A stretch of DNA of 64,000 nt from contig PMOS01000005.1 of NCBI GenBank assembly GCA_003161435.1, forward strand, positions 115,409 through 179,408. Reading direction: 5' to 3'. Below are positions 1 through 8,357 of this stretch, piece by piece (within the stretch, counting starts at the first letter, position 1; each line of letters begins with the position of its first letter). The notes beneath the pieces are model-generated. The model worked only from the letters and a program-made list of their open reading frames with translations, ran no database searches and was not told the DNA's origin. The position numbers and the translations under genes were made by a program. Source of the stretch: Vulcanimicrobiota bacterium. GTDB taxonomy: Bacteria; Vulcanimicrobiota; Vulcanimicrobiia; Vulcanimicrobiales; Vulcanimicrobiaceae.

Positions 1-202
1 GCACAAGCCGCGGCCGGTTCATCTCACGCTGGGCCTGAAGGAAGGCGGCGTCGGGCTGACCGATTTCCGCTACACGCGCAGCGTCGTCACGCCGCCGAAG
101 ATCGCGGCGCTCGCCAAACTTCGCGCGGCGATCATCGCGGGGAAGATCGTCGTGCCGTCAACGCGGGAGGAACTGGCATCGTTCAAACCCGTCCCGCTCT
201 AG
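1..202 (+). CDS. BMP-family ABC transporter substrate-binding protein, C-terminal end (partial)
   Basis: Only the last 66 codons are inside the window; the start lies to the left. The readable tail ends with a conserved-looking GLKEGGVGLTDF stretch followed by a segment about a helix raised from an AIIAGKIVVPS motif, which is how PnrA/BMP-type nucleoside or purine binding lipoproteins usually finish. Its place directly before an ATPase and two permeases of the same transporter class supports the assignment. It would capture the substrate outside the membrane and deliver it to the permeases. The substrate cannot be read from this fragment. Confidence 0.75.
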   Translation, partial: HKPRPVHLTLGLKEGGVGLTDFRYTRSVVTPPKIAALAKLRAAIIAGKIVVPSTREELASFKPVPL

Positions 203-213
203 TCCTGACCGGC

Positions 214-1617
214 GTGCGCCGTCGTTTCGGCGCCGTGCAGGCGGTCGACGGCGTCGACATCGAGCTGCAGTCCGGCGAGATCCACGCACTGGTCGGCGAG
301 AACGGTGCGGGCAAGTCCACGCTCGCCGCGATCGCGTACGGTGCGGTCAAGGCCGACGAAGGCAGCGTCGTCGCGGGCGGCGTCGTCGGCCTCGTCCATC
401 AGCATTTCAAGTTGATCGAACGGCTGCGCGTGTGGGAGAACGTGCTGCTCAACCGCGAGCCGCGCCGCGGTTGGGTGATCGACGTGGCGGCGGCACGCGA
501 ACGGGTGAACCGGTTGGCGGCGACGTACGGTCTGGCCGTCGATCCCGACGCCGTCGTCGAGACGCTCCCGGTCGGGATCAAGCAGCGCGTCGAGCTCCTG
601 CGCGAGCTCGACCGCGAGCCGACCGTGCTGCTGCTCGACGAGCCGACGGCGGCGCTGGCACCCAGCGAGATCGCGTCGTTCTTCACCACGATCGGCGCGC
701 TCGCCGCGCGCGGCACCGCGATCTTGGTGGTGACGCACAAGCTGGCCGAGGTGATCGCCTACTCGCAGCGCGTGACCGTGATGCGCGCGGGACGCGTCGT
801 CGCGCGTCACGTCACCAGCGAGACGAGCGCCGACGCGATCGCGCGCGAGATGGTCGGCGGCGAGGTTCCGGCCCTCGCCGCGCGCGGTTCGACCGCGACC
901 GCGCCGTTGCTCGAGGTGCGCGGTCTCTCGGCGCGCTCGGCGACGAGTACGCTCGAAGACGCGACGTTCGAGGTTCGGGCCGGCGAGATCGTCGGCATCG
1001 CCGGGATCGAGGGCAACGGACAAACCGCGCTCGCCGACGCGCTCGCCGGCGTCGTCCCGTTCACCGGCGAGCTGCGGTTCGAGGGCGACGCACTGCGCCC
1101 CGACGATTCGCCGGCGTCGCGCCTGCGGCGCGGGATTCGGGTGATCCCGCAGGATCGCCGGCACGAGGCGCTCGTGCTCGGCTGGAACGTGCGCGACAAC
1201 GTCGTGCTGGGGCGTCAGCGCACGCTGGCGCGGTCGCAGTACGCCGAAGCGGCGCGCGAGGTGATCGAACGCTTCGACGTGCGACCGCCCGATCCGGAGG
1301 CGACGGTCGGCGCGCTCTCGGGCGGCAACCAGCAGAAGATCGTGGTCGGCCGCACGCTGGCCGCGCATGCGAAGCTCGTCGTCGCCTACCAGCCGACGCG
1401 CGGGATCGACATCGGCGCGGCCGTGCTGGTGCAATCGCGGTTGATCGAGGCACGGAACGCCGGCGTCGGCGTGCTGCTGATCTCGTTCGAGCTCGACGAG
1501 ATCTTCGCGTGCGCCGATCGCGTGCTGGTGATCGCGAACGGGAGGTTCGCCGGTTCGTTCGACCGTGCGACGATCGATCGCGGCCGCATCGGCGCGCTGA
1601 TGGCGGGAAACGTATGA
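214..1617 (+). CDS. BMP-type nucleoside/sugar ABC transporter, double ATPase subunit
   Basis: This is a 467-residue protein with two fused nucleotide-binding domains, as in YufO/NupO and RbsA-type ATPases. Domain 1 has Walker A GENGAGKST (28-36), a VHQHF Q-loop (61-65), a VGIKQR signature and a VLLLDEPT Walker B. Domain 2 has the degenerate Walker A GIEGNGQT, the LSGGNQQK signature and a YQPTRGID segment, all family-typical. The Walker A to Q-loop interval of domain 1 is about 14 residues shorter than I remember for the family. The GTG start at 214 lacks a clear Shine-Dalgarno, and an in-frame CTG nine bases upstream is an alternative. It lies 11 bases after the binding protein, and its stop overlaps the next gene by 4 bases, so translation is probably coupled. 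Confidence 0.88.
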   Translation: MRRRFGAVQAVDGVDIELQSGEIHALVGENGAGKSTLAAIAYGAVKADEGSVVAGGVVGLVHQHFKLIERLRVWENVLLNREPRRGWVIDVAAARERVNRLAATYGLAVDPDAVVETLPVGIKQRVELLRELDREPTVLLLDEPTAALAPSEIASFFTTIGALAARGTAILVVTHKLAEVIAYSQRVTVMRAGRVVARHVTSETSADAIAREMVGGEVPALAARGSTATAPLLEVRGLSARSATSTLEDATFEVRAGEIVGIAGIEGNGQTALADALAGVVPFTGELRFEGDALRPDDSPASRLRRGIRVIPQDRRHEALVLGWNVRDNVVLGRQRTLARSQYAEAAREVIERFDVRPPDPEATVGALSGGNQQKIVVGRTLAAHAKLVVAYQPTRGIDIGAAVLVQSRLIEARNAGVGVLLISFELDEIFACADRVLVIANGRFAGSFDRATIDRGRIGALMAGNV

Positions 1618-2636
1618 GCGCGCTGCTGCGCGGGCGCGCGTTCCGTGACGTCGCCGTCGTGATCGTCGTCGTGTTCGGCTTCGGTTCGATCGCGATGTTG
1701 CTCGCCCACGTCTCGCCGCTGGACGGATTCGGCGCCCTGTTCGACGGCGCGTTCGGCACGCGCAGCGAGCTGGCCGAAACGTTGGTGCAGACGACCAGCC
1801 TGCTCTTTCCGGCGCTCGGGGTCGCGATCGCGGCACGTGCCGGCCTGTTCAATATCGGTGCGGACGGCCAGCTGATCCTGGGCGGGTTCGCGGCCGGCTG
1901 GATCGGCGCGCAGTTTCCGTTGCCCGGCTACCTCGCGATCCCGATGGTGCTGCTCGCCGGCACGTTCGCCGGCGGTGCGTGGGGCGCGATCGCCGGTTTT
2001 CTGCGCGCGCGTTTCGGCGCCAACGAAGTGATCGCGACGCTGATGCTCAACTACGTCGCCGTCCTGCTCGCGACGTACCTGGTGAACGGCCCGCTGCAGC
2101 AAGGCGGTGCCGGCGCGTCGGAAACCGCGGGGCTCCCCAAAGCAGCGCAGTTGCCCGATCTGATCGCGGACTCGCGACTGACCTGGGCGTTCGTCATCGC
2201 GCTCGTCGTCGCGTTCGTGCTGCGCTGGGTGCTGCAGCGCACCGTGTTCGGCTACGAGCTGCGCGCCGCCGGCGACGCGCCGGAGGCCGCCAAGCGCGCG
2301 GGGATCGATCTGGGCCGCACGGCCTTCGTAGCGATGACGCTGTCGGGCGCGCTCGCCGGGCTGGGCGGGGCGACGATCGTCTCGGGCGTGCTGCACCGCT
2401 TCAACACCGGCTTGTCGCCGGGCTACGGCTTCATCGCGATCGCGGTCGCGCTGGTCGGGAACCTCGATCCGCTGTGGATCGTGGTCGCATCGTTCGCGTT
2501 CGGCGTGCTGCAGAGCGGCGGGGTCGCGATGCAGGCCGAGGCGCTCGTCCCGCGCGACGTCGTCACCCTGGTGACCGGCTTGGCGATCATCGCGCTCGCC
2601 GGCCGGCGCGTCGTCGCGTCGCTGAGGTCGACGTGA
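1614..2636 (+). CDS. BMP-type ABC transporter, inner-membrane permease 1 (YufP-like)
   Basis: This 340-residue polytopic membrane protein starts at an ATG that overlaps the ATPase stop (ATGA). It carries the family landmarks LFNIGADGQLILGGF, near residue 80, and the cytoplasmic coupling segment GYELRAAGDAPEAAKRAGI, with hydrophobic helices throughout. It belongs to the branched-chain/ribose-type permease superfamily, in its nucleoside-import branch. It would pair with the next permease as a heterodimer and with the double ATPase upstream. The last bases overlap the following GTG start, so all three genes look like one translationally coupled operon. Confidence 0.88.
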   Translation: MSALLRGRAFRDVAVVIVVVFGFGSIAMLLAHVSPLDGFGALFDGAFGTRSELAETLVQTTSLLFPALGVAIAARAGLFNIGADGQLILGGFAAGWIGAQFPLPGYLAIPMVLLAGTFAGGAWGAIAGFLRARFGANEVIATLMLNYVAVLLATYLVNGPLQQGGAGASETAGLPKAAQLPDLIADSRLTWAFVIALVVAFVLRWVLQRTVFGYELRAAGDAPEAAKRAGIDLGRTAFVAMTLSGALAGLGGATIVSGVLHRFNTGLSPGYGFIAIAVALVGNLDPLWIVVASFAFGVLQSGGVAMQAEALVPRDVVTLVTGLAIIALAGRRVVASLRST

Positions 2637-3508
2637 ACGCTACGCTGGCCGCGGTGCTGGCCCTGCTGGGGCTCACGCTGGTCAAGGCGACGCCGCTGAT
2701 CTATGCCGCCCTCGGCGGCGTCGTCAGCGAGCGCTCAGGCGTCATCAACATCGGGCTCGAGGGGATCCTCGTCGCCGGCGCGTTCACGTCGGTGGTGGTC
2801 AGCGGCGCGACCGGCAATCCGATTCTGGGAGCGCTGGCAGGCGTCGTCGCCGGGATGGCGCTCGCCGCCGTCCTCGCCTTTGCGGCGACCCGGCTGGGCG
2901 TCGACCAGATCGTCGCGGGAGCCGGGCTCAACATCGCCGCGCTCGCCGCCGCCGCGTTCGGATTGGTGCTCGTGTACCATCAGCCGGGCGCTTCGCACGA
3001 AGTGCCGGCGCTCGGGAACACGGGCGAGCGGGTGCTGATCGTCCTGGCGTTCGTTGCGGCGGCTGCGCTGCAGTTCGTGCTCACGCGCACGCCGTGGGGG
3101 CTGCGCGTGCGCGCCTGTGGCGAGGATCCCAGCGCCGCCGAGGCGGCCGGGATCAATGCGCTGCAGACCCGCTTCTGGGCGGTGGTGATCGGCGGCGCGA
3201 TCGCCTCGCTGGGCGGCGTGTACCTTTCGTTGGCCGAGCTCGACCTGTACTCCGACGGGATGACCGCCGGCCGCGGCTTCATCGCGCTCGCGGCGATCAT
3301 CTTCGGCCGCTGGACGCCGCTGGGCGCAACCGGCGCCGCGCTGTTCTTCGGCTTCTTCGCCGCGCTGCAGTACTCGCTCCAGCGCGCGGGCGTGCCCAGC
3401 GAGCTCATGCAGGCGCTGCCATATCTCGCCGCGTTGGTCGCCCTGGCGGGCTTCGCCGGACGCGTTCGCGCGCCGGCCTCCGACGGCGTCCCGTACGTCC
3501 GACCGTAA
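2633..3508 (+). CDS. BMP-type ABC transporter, inner-membrane permease 2 (YufQ-like)
   Basis: This 291-residue membrane protein starts at a GTG overlapping the upstream stop (GTGA). It shows the shorter permease pattern of this transporter class: GVVSERSGVINIGLEG near residue 30, a coupling segment RVRACGEDPSAAEAAGI, and a GRGFIALAAIIFGRW segment before the last helices. This is the second half of the permease heterodimer. I take the GTG at 2633 because the frame upstream of it lies inside the first permease and has no conserved content. The operon ends here; a new promoter follows within 20 bases. Confidence 0.88.
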   Translation: MNATLAAVLALLGLTLVKATPLIYAALGGVVSERSGVINIGLEGILVAGAFTSVVVSGATGNPILGALAGVVAGMALAAVLAFAATRLGVDQIVAGAGLNIAALAAAAFGLVLVYHQPGASHEVPALGNTGERVLIVLAFVAAAALQFVLTRTPWGLRVRACGEDPSAAEAAGINALQTRFWAVVIGGAIASLGGVYLSLAELDLYSDGMTAGRGFIALAAIIFGRWTPLGATGAALFFGFFAALQYSLQRAGVPSELMQALPYLAALVALAGFAGRVRAPASDGVPYVRP

Positions 3509-3526
3509 ATGTTGTACACGCGCACC

Positions 3527-3556
3527 TTGACTTTCGCGTCGTAGGGACGACATATA
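3527..3556 (+). promoter_or_regulatory. Promoter with very short or no leader, for the serine hydrolase gene
   Basis: TTGACT at 3527-3532 is followed 18 bases later by CATATA (3551-3556), or by TATACA (3553-3558) at a spacing of 20. The start codon is at 3565. A -10 at either position places transcription initiation at or within a few bases of the ATG, and there is no Shine-Dalgarno, so the transcript is probably leaderless. This is inferred from sequence match only. Confidence 0.5.
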
Positions 3557-3564
3557 CAAAGACA

Positions 3565-4605
3565 ATGCCGGTTCCGCGACGACTCGTTGCCATCGTCGTC
3601 CTGCTGACCGTTCCGCTTGCCGTTGTGTCACCGGCGGGTGCGACGCCCATGCCCGGACCGCTCGAGGCGTTTCAGGAGCAGCTCACCGCCTTCTCGACTC
3701 GAGCGCCCGGCCGCGTCGCGATCGCCGTCGAGGATGTCGCGACCGGCGTGACGACCGGGATCAATTCCGGCCGCGAGATGCCCGCTGCCTCGACGATCAA
3801 GATCCCGGTGATGGTCGAGGTGTTCCGCCAGCTCGTCGCCGGCGACTTCGACCTCAACACCAAGATCACGCTGCGCAAGTCGGATCGCGACTGGGGCTAC
3901 GGCGAGCTGTGCGATGCGCACGTCGGCTCGACGTATACGGTGTCCCGGCTGCTTTCGCTGATGATCGACGTGAGCGACAATACCGCGACCAACATGCTGA
4001 TCCGGCGGGTGGGTCGCCAGCGCATCAACGCAACGATGCGCGAGCTCGGCCTCAACCATACGCATCTCGGCGATTTCATTCGGTCGGAAGGACCGATCCG
4101 CTGGGCCCTCCGCTCGAGCCCGGCCGACATGATGCACCTGCTCGGAGCGATGGCGAAGGATCAACTGGTCGATGAGTGGTCGTCGCGCGCGATGATCGCG
4201 ATCCTGCGCGGACAGCATCACAACGGCCTGATCCCCGAACCGCTCCCGCCGGGAACCGAGATCGCGCACAAGACCGGAACGCTGCACGACACGCTCAACG
4301 ACGTCGGGATCGTCTACGGTGACGGCGACGACCCGTACGTCATCGCGGTAATGACGACCGACCTGCCGACGCTCGACGCCGGTCGCCGCTTCATCCGCGG
4401 CGTCTCGAAGATGGCCTACACCGCGCTCGGCAAGTTCGCCACCTGGCGCGGCGACACGGGCTTCACCCAGCCGGATCGCGCGCCCGCGACGCTTCCCGAC
4501 CAGCAGATGTGGACGCCGCAAGGCACGACCGACGTGCCACCCGCCGCCGGGCCGGTCGAACCGCCCGTCCCCAGCCCGGCGCCTTCGCCCGAGCCTGGCG
4601 AGTAG
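3565..4605 (+). CDS. Secreted class-A beta-lactamase-like serine hydrolase
   Basis: The protein has 346 residues with an N-terminal signal peptide (hydrophobic about 7-25, then AGATP). The three penicillin-recognising motifs are visible: STIK (S76, K79), SDN (137-139) and KTG (236-238), in the spacing of class A enzymes (beta-lactamase2 family). The omega-loop region around residue 170-185 reads FIRSEGPIRW, and I do not see a clear ExxxN pair. True lactamase turnover is therefore uncertain, and a penicillin-binding or peptidase-like role is possible. The C-terminus ends in a proline-rich tail. The gene is monocistronic or leads into the small secreted gene 14 bases downstream. Confidence 0.8.
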   Translation: MPVPRRLVAIVVLLTVPLAVVSPAGATPMPGPLEAFQEQLTAFSTRAPGRVAIAVEDVATGVTTGINSGREMPAASTIKIPVMVEVFRQLVAGDFDLNTKITLRKSDRDWGYGELCDAHVGSTYTVSRLLSLMIDVSDNTATNMLIRRVGRQRINATMRELGLNHTHLGDFIRSEGPIRWALRSSPADMMHLLGAMAKDQLVDEWSSRAMIAILRGQHHNGLIPEPLPPGTEIAHKTGTLHDTLNDVGIVYGDGDDPYVIAVMTTDLPTLDAGRRFIRGVSKMAYTALGKFATWRGDTGFTQPDRAPATLPDQQMWTPQGTTDVPPAAGPVEPPVPSPAPSPEPGE

Positions 4606-4619
4606 GGTTAAAGCCCGCC

Positions 4620-5123
4620 GTGCAGCGTGGGGTCGTTGCAATCGGGGCGCTCATCATCGCGGCGACCGCGGCGCCGGCTCGTTCGTTCCCCCAGGACGAT
4701 CTCGCGTGGCTGCAAGGGCGGTGGTCGTGCGATGAAGGCGGCTACGCCGGACCTGCTTGGGTCGACGTGCTCGCTCAACCGATCGGTCCGTCTGCCATAG
4801 CGGTGTCGTGGAAGAGCCAAGGTGAACAACCACGGTACGTGCTGCGCCGCGGAGCAGATGGAAAGTGGACTCTTCGTGGACGTACGAACACTACGAGCAA
4901 TCGCGACGTCGTCATTTGGGATCTCGTGGAGAGCGCGGCAAGTTCCGGCGACGACGTGACGTTCAAGGGCGCCTCGCACCAGATCAACGCCGGCCGGCGA
5001 ATGGAAATTGGTATAGAGTGGGAGTTCATCCGAACCGGTGACGGCGAATACGCGGAGTGGCAGACGCTCACCAAGGGCAGTCAATCGCAAAAACACAGCC
5101 GCCATTGTCACCGGGCCGGCTAG
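4620..5123 (+). CDS. Small secreted protein of unknown function
   Basis: The GTG start at 4620 gives 167 residues beginning with a hydrophobic signal sequence ending near ARSFP. It is followed by a compact domain that opens with DDLAWLQGRW, a pattern seen in several small lipocalin-like or DUF1579-like secreted beta-barrels. I do not recognise the family securely. Its 3' end overlaps the convergent TetR gene by 56 bases, so the last dozen or so residues may be loosely constrained. An upstream extension of the frame runs back into the hydrolase gene and looks non-coding. Confidence 0.55.
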   Translation: MQRGVVAIGALIIAATAAPARSFPQDDLAWLQGRWSCDEGGYAGPAWVDVLAQPIGPSAIAVSWKSQGEQPRYVLRRGADGKWTLRGRTNTTSNRDVVIWDLVESAASSGDDVTFKGASHQINAGRRMEIGIEWEFIRTGDGEYAEWQTLTKGSQSQKHSRHCHRAG

Positions 5124-5673
5124 CTAGCTCCTCGCACATCGAACTGATTTCCGTCGCGCGCTTCTCGCGTTCGCGCGACGGCGCTTCCAGCGCGTCGGCG
5201 AGCATGGCCAGCAACGCGCCGACGATCGCGATCGCACGGACGCGATCGCCGAGCCGATCGTGGATTACGTCCGCGAGCAGCGCGCGCGTCTCCGCACGCG
5301 CGCGGTCGACCGCCGGTGCGGCGGGGCCCGACAGGAGAACACCCGCGATTGCATTTCCTGTGTACGCGCGTACGACGAATTGGTGGGTGGCTGCTCGTAT
5401 CGCGTCACGAACGTTCGCGTGAACGCTCAGCATCCGTCGAAACGCGTCGCGCTCTTTTGCGCTGACGCGGCGCAAGACGTCCGCCAATAGTTCGTCGCGG
5501 CTCGGCGCGAAGCGATAGATCGCCGCCGGCGATACGCCCGCTGCGCGGGCGACGTCGCCGAGCCGGGCGTCCTCGAACCCCTTTTTCATGACGACATCGT
5601 GGGCCGCACGCCGTACCCGCCGTTCGAGCTCCAATCTCCGCGCACGTCCCTGAGCGGTGACGCGATAAGCCAC
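5068..5673 (-). CDS. TetR-family transcriptional regulator
   Basis: This 201-residue regulator has an N-terminal helix-turn-helix: RRAAHDVVMKKGFEDAR, then LGDVARAAGVSPAAIYRFAPSRDELL, in the canonical TetR arrangement (about residues 12-60), followed by a helical ligand-binding domain. I choose the GTG at 5673 because it has an excellent GGAGGT Shine-Dalgarno six bases ahead. A longer frame would begin exactly on the divergent gene's start codon. It is transcribed away from an SDR oxidoreductase, its likely target, and an inverted repeat that fits an operator lies between them and covers its own ribosome-binding site. Confidence 0.85.
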   Translation of the reverse strand: MAYRVTAQGRARRLELERRVRRAAHDVVMKKGFEDARLGDVARAAGVSPAAIYRFAPSRDELLADVLRRVSAKERDAFRRMLSVHANVRDAIRAATHQFVVRAYTGNAIAGVLLSGPAAPAVDRARAETRALLADVIHDRLGDRVRAIAIVGALLAMLADALEAPSREREKRATEISSMCEELASRPGDNGGCVFAIDCPW

Positions 5674-5684
5674 GTTCCAACCTC

Positions 5685-5713
5685 CGAAGGCCGAATTTGC
5701 ATTTCGACCTTCG
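5685..5713. promoter_or_regulatory. Inverted repeat, probable TetR operator
   Basis: CGAAGGCCGAA (5685-5695) and TTCGACCTTCG (5703-5713) are inverted copies with one mismatch, separated by 7 bases. The element lies in the 58-base divergent intergenic region between the TetR and SDR genes and touches the TetR Shine-Dalgarno. Size and position fit an autoregulatory TetR operator; binding is inferred. Confidence 0.6.
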
Positions 5714-5731
5714 ACGTCGTATCGAGAGAGC

Positions 5732-6469
5732 ATGCGAGCGGTCCTCATCACCGGCGCGACCTCCGGAATCGGCCGAGCGGCAGCGGTCGCGTTTGCGGCG
5801 CTCGGAGACTCCGTTATCGCGGTAGGACGGAACGCCGAACGAGGCAAATCGATCGTCGACGAATGCGCCTCGCTGCCTGGCGGCGTCGAGTTCTTTGAAG
5901 CCGACGTAACCGCAGCGTCTGCGGCCGCCGAGATGGTCGCTTTCGCGCGGAGGCGGTACGGGCGGCTCGACATTGCGTGCAATAACGCCGGTTGGCAAGA
6001 GCCGCGCCGCCTGCTCGCCGATCAGCCGTTCGATCTCTACTCGCGCGTTTTCGACACGAACGTCGGTGCCGTGGTGCGCGCGATGTGCGCGGAGCTCGAA
6101 TGCATGGTCGAACAGAGGACGGGGATCATCGTCAACGTGGGGTCGGCGAGCGCATATCGAAATCCCAATGTCGGCCTATCGCTCTATTCCGCCTCAAAGG
6201 CGGCGGTCGCGTCCTTGACGCGCTCCGCCGCTATGGAATATGGGCCGATGGGCATACGGATCAACCTCGTTTCGCCTGGGCGCGTCCTAACTCCAATGAT
6301 GGCGGCGTCGGGCGTCGGCGACGTCGACGCGATCGCTGCGTCGTTGCCGGCTCAACGGATGGGTCGTCCGGCGGACGTGGCGCATGCGATCACTTGGCTG
6401 TCGTCCGAAAACGCATCCTACGTTTTCGGCGCCGACCTTCGCATAGACGGCGGCTTCGGCGCGACCTGA
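5732..6469 (+). CDS. Short-chain dehydrogenase/reductase (classical SDR)
   Basis: The 245-residue protein is a classical SDR. It has the Rossmann glycine motif TGATSGIG (7-14), NNAG (84-87), a catalytic serine around 138-140, and YSASK with Y152 and K156. It would be an NAD(P)(H)-dependent oxidoreductase; the substrate is unknown. The C-terminal LRIDGGFGAT is also family-typical. It is transcribed divergently from a TetR regulator with a shared operator-like inverted repeat, which suggests induction by a small molecule that is a substrate or product. Confidence 0.9.
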   Translation: MRAVLITGATSGIGRAAAVAFAALGDSVIAVGRNAERGKSIVDECASLPGGVEFFEADVTAASAAAEMVAFARRRYGRLDIACNNAGWQEPRRLLADQPFDLYSRVFDTNVGAVVRAMCAELECMVEQRTGIIVNVGSASAYRNPNVGLSLYSASKAAVASLTRSAAMEYGPMGIRINLVSPGRVLTPMMAASGVGDVDAIAASLPAQRMGRPADVAHAITWLSSENASYVFGADLRIDGGFGAT

Positions 6470-6620
6470 CACGCCGTGCACTCGAGCCGTGTCGAATTCG
6501 ACGCCGCGCTCGACGCGGTCGCGCAATCCGACTGATGCGGCGACCAACCGCCGCCATCGTGCAGCGCGACGAATGCCTCGTGGGCTCCGCTTAGTGGCAC
6601 ATGCGAAAGAAGGGCCGCCG
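6470..6620. other. Intergenic stretch with no recognisable feature
   Basis: Between the SDR stop and the convergent membrane-protein gene I see no convincing terminator, promoter or coding frame on either strand. Confidence 0.4.
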
Positions 6621-7382
6621 TTAGTTGCCCGCGTGATCGAACTTCGCAAGATCTACGGGCAACTTCTTGAGCACCTCGTCCAGGTCTGCGACAACACCGG
6701 CTGCGCTCCGGGATATCCTCGGGCCATGCGGGTCCGCGCGCCCGCTAGCGTCGTCGGGCTCCTTCTGTAGCTTGACTATGTTGTGCAACGAGACGCGCAT
6801 CTTCGACACGACGAGATAGACGCGTCGTAATACATCGGGTTTGAGCGCGTTGGCGACATCCGTCCCGAATACTTCTCCGATTAGTGAGTCCCAGTTCCCG
6901 GTCGTCGCCTCTACGCCCATCTCGGGATTGTGGCCGAAGCCGCTCATCCCCGCCTTGAATATCGAAAGGATGCTCGCGACCTTGTAAGCCGTTGCGGAAT
7001 TTCGCGTTCGGTCCTGCAACAACGGTACGACAGCGAGGATTAACGTCGCGATAACGAGACCCAGCGTCAGCAACGCGATGGGGTCGCTCCATAGCCGATT
7101 CCAAAGTGGCCGTTCCATATCAGCGCTGGCCGTGAGAATCGCCGAGTGGTCTTTGTATCTTTCCGACTCGACCAAGACCCCGCTGCCCTTTAGCACAGCC
7201 GCGGCGGCGTGTTGCTGATTCGCATCGCTTGAGCGCAGTTCGCTCGCAACGATGTTTTTGATCGCCTTCGTTTGAACCGAAGAGAACGGCTGTTTCTGTG
7301 CCGCTGATTCGGATGGCGCAAGAGCGATGGCGCCCGTGAGCGCGACGATGAGACAGCCGACTTTGATGCTGCGCTTGATCAT
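6621..7382 (-). CDS. Exported or membrane-anchored protein of unknown function
   Basis: The protein has 253 residues. A signal sequence (about 7-28) is followed by a polar helical part, one strong transmembrane segment (about 100-120, rich in L, V, I), then a cytoplasmic domain of about 130 residues with helical, charged character. A GGGGAA element lies nine bases before the ATG. I do not recognise the family. Codon use is visibly less GC-biased than in the flanking operons, and it sits in a run of lineage-specific genes, so it may be accessory. Confidence 0.6.
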   Translation of the reverse strand: MIKRSIKVGCLIVALTGAIALAPSESAAQKQPFSSVQTKAIKNIVASELRSSDANQQHAAAAVLKGSGVLVESERYKDHSAILTASADMERPLWNRLWSDPIALLTLGLVIATLILAVVPLLQDRTRNSATAYKVASILSIFKAGMSGFGHNPEMGVEATTGNWDSLIGEVFGTDVANALKPDVLRRVYLVVSKMRVSLHNIVKLQKEPDDASGRADPHGPRISRSAAGVVADLDEVLKKLPVDLAKFDHAGN

Positions 7383-7513
7383 AGTGCGATATTCCCCATG
7401 CGTGCGAAGGCATCCGGCAGTATCGAGCTGGAAGCAAAGCTAGTGCTTCGGGGCGTGAATCGACCCGCAACCCCGTCAGGACGGCATGGACCCCGACTCG
7501 GGCTGGCCTAGAT

Positions 7514-7903
7514 GTGCACTATGCGGGTGATGGGGTCGGGTGCGCCGTGACGTTTCGCGCATTCGCGGACACCATCAAGAACGGGCTCCAGCTGCTCGGC
7601 ATCGAGGCCCGAGTACGAGTCACGTCCGCGCGGTGGACGCTGGTTCAATGCGTCGTCGATTTCGTCGCGATCGACGCATCGCACTGGCGGGTGTCGTCAT
7701 GGCGAACTGCCTTAGCATCCGAGCCGGGCCCGCAGACCGACCTGGGCACGAAGATCCCCGAGGAACTCGATTGCGTCGCCGCTCGTCTGCATGAAGCAAA
7801 CCGCGGCAGTGCCCTTTCGGCGGATTGGATGCGGCCCAAGCGCTGTGATCCTCCTGCCACAACCACAACCGCCCGGACAACGCCCCAGCCAAAGGGGCTA
7901 TGA
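7514..7903 (+). CDS. Doubtful small ORF
   Basis: An open frame of about 129 codons runs through a stretch otherwise without a gene (7383-7899). A GTG inside it (frame opening with TFRAFADTIKNG) could start a shorter protein. The first half looks protein-like, with alternating hydrophobic positions. The second half is biased toward T and P and unconvincing. The opposite strand also has open frames here. I list it at low confidence and otherwise see nothing in 7383-7899. Confidence 0.25.
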   Translation: MHYAGDGVGCAVTFRAFADTIKNGLQLLGIEARVRVTSARWTLVQCVVDFVAIDASHWRVSSWRTALASEPGPQTDLGTKIPEELDCVAARLHEANRGSALSADWMRPKRCDPPATTTTARTTPQPKGL

Positions 7904-8304
7904 CCTGCTTGACTAAGAGGTCAAGGGAATTATGGTTGCCCTGCGTGGGTGAGCAATGGACCTGGTTCATCGATCACATGAGCGACGAGATTCGCTTCGT
8001 GACGGGAGCGCCAGTCCTGTCGGTCACCGGGCTCCTATTCGCTATTGCAATCGCCTACGTTCTCGCTCGCGCTCGGTATCATGGGATCGTCGCCAACCTA
8101 AAGTCTGTCGTTGACCTTCGAAACGAGCAGTTAGCTGATTCTCAAAACAAGCTCAGCGGAGCACAGCGGACGCTCAGTGAACCTCGACCGCATATCCTGT
8201 GGATCCAAGAATCAGGAAGATTCCGAGTCGCTACCGAGGATGAGGTGCGGATTCACGCGGGTTGGGCCACGCCGCAGGATGATCCATCCACTTTCGGGGC
8301 TTAA
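7900..8304 (+). CDS. Small membrane protein with coiled coil
   Basis: Up to 134 residues. The convincing part begins at an internal ATG (7978, MSDEIRF) or a GTG (7945). It has one transmembrane helix (LSVTGLLFAIAIAYVLA), then a heptad-like stretch (NLKSVVDLRNEQLADSQNKL) predicted to form a coiled coil, then a short polar tail. The function is unknown. It precedes the lipase by about 50 bases in the same direction, and the two may be co-transcribed. Confidence 0.5.
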   Translation: MTCLTKRSRELWLPCVGEQWTWFIDHMSDEIRFVTGAPVLSVTGLLFAIAIAYVLARARYHGIVANLKSVVDLRNEQLADSQNKLSGAQRTLSEPRPHILWIQESGRFRVATEDEVRIHAGWATPQDDPSTFGA

Positions 8305-8357
8305 CTGCCCCTGGGCAGTTTGCTCGACCAGCCTCAACATGAAGAAGGGCGAGTCAT

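Noticed and set aside
199..1836. Long open frame on the minus strand opposite the ABC ATPase
   Set aside because: Arginine-rich translation with no protein-like motif; a shadow of GC-rich coding on the plus strand.
4590..4610. PELVEG-type repeat at the serine hydrolase end
   Set aside because: Only a GAGCCTGGCGAG string is shared; the pairing arms are missing.
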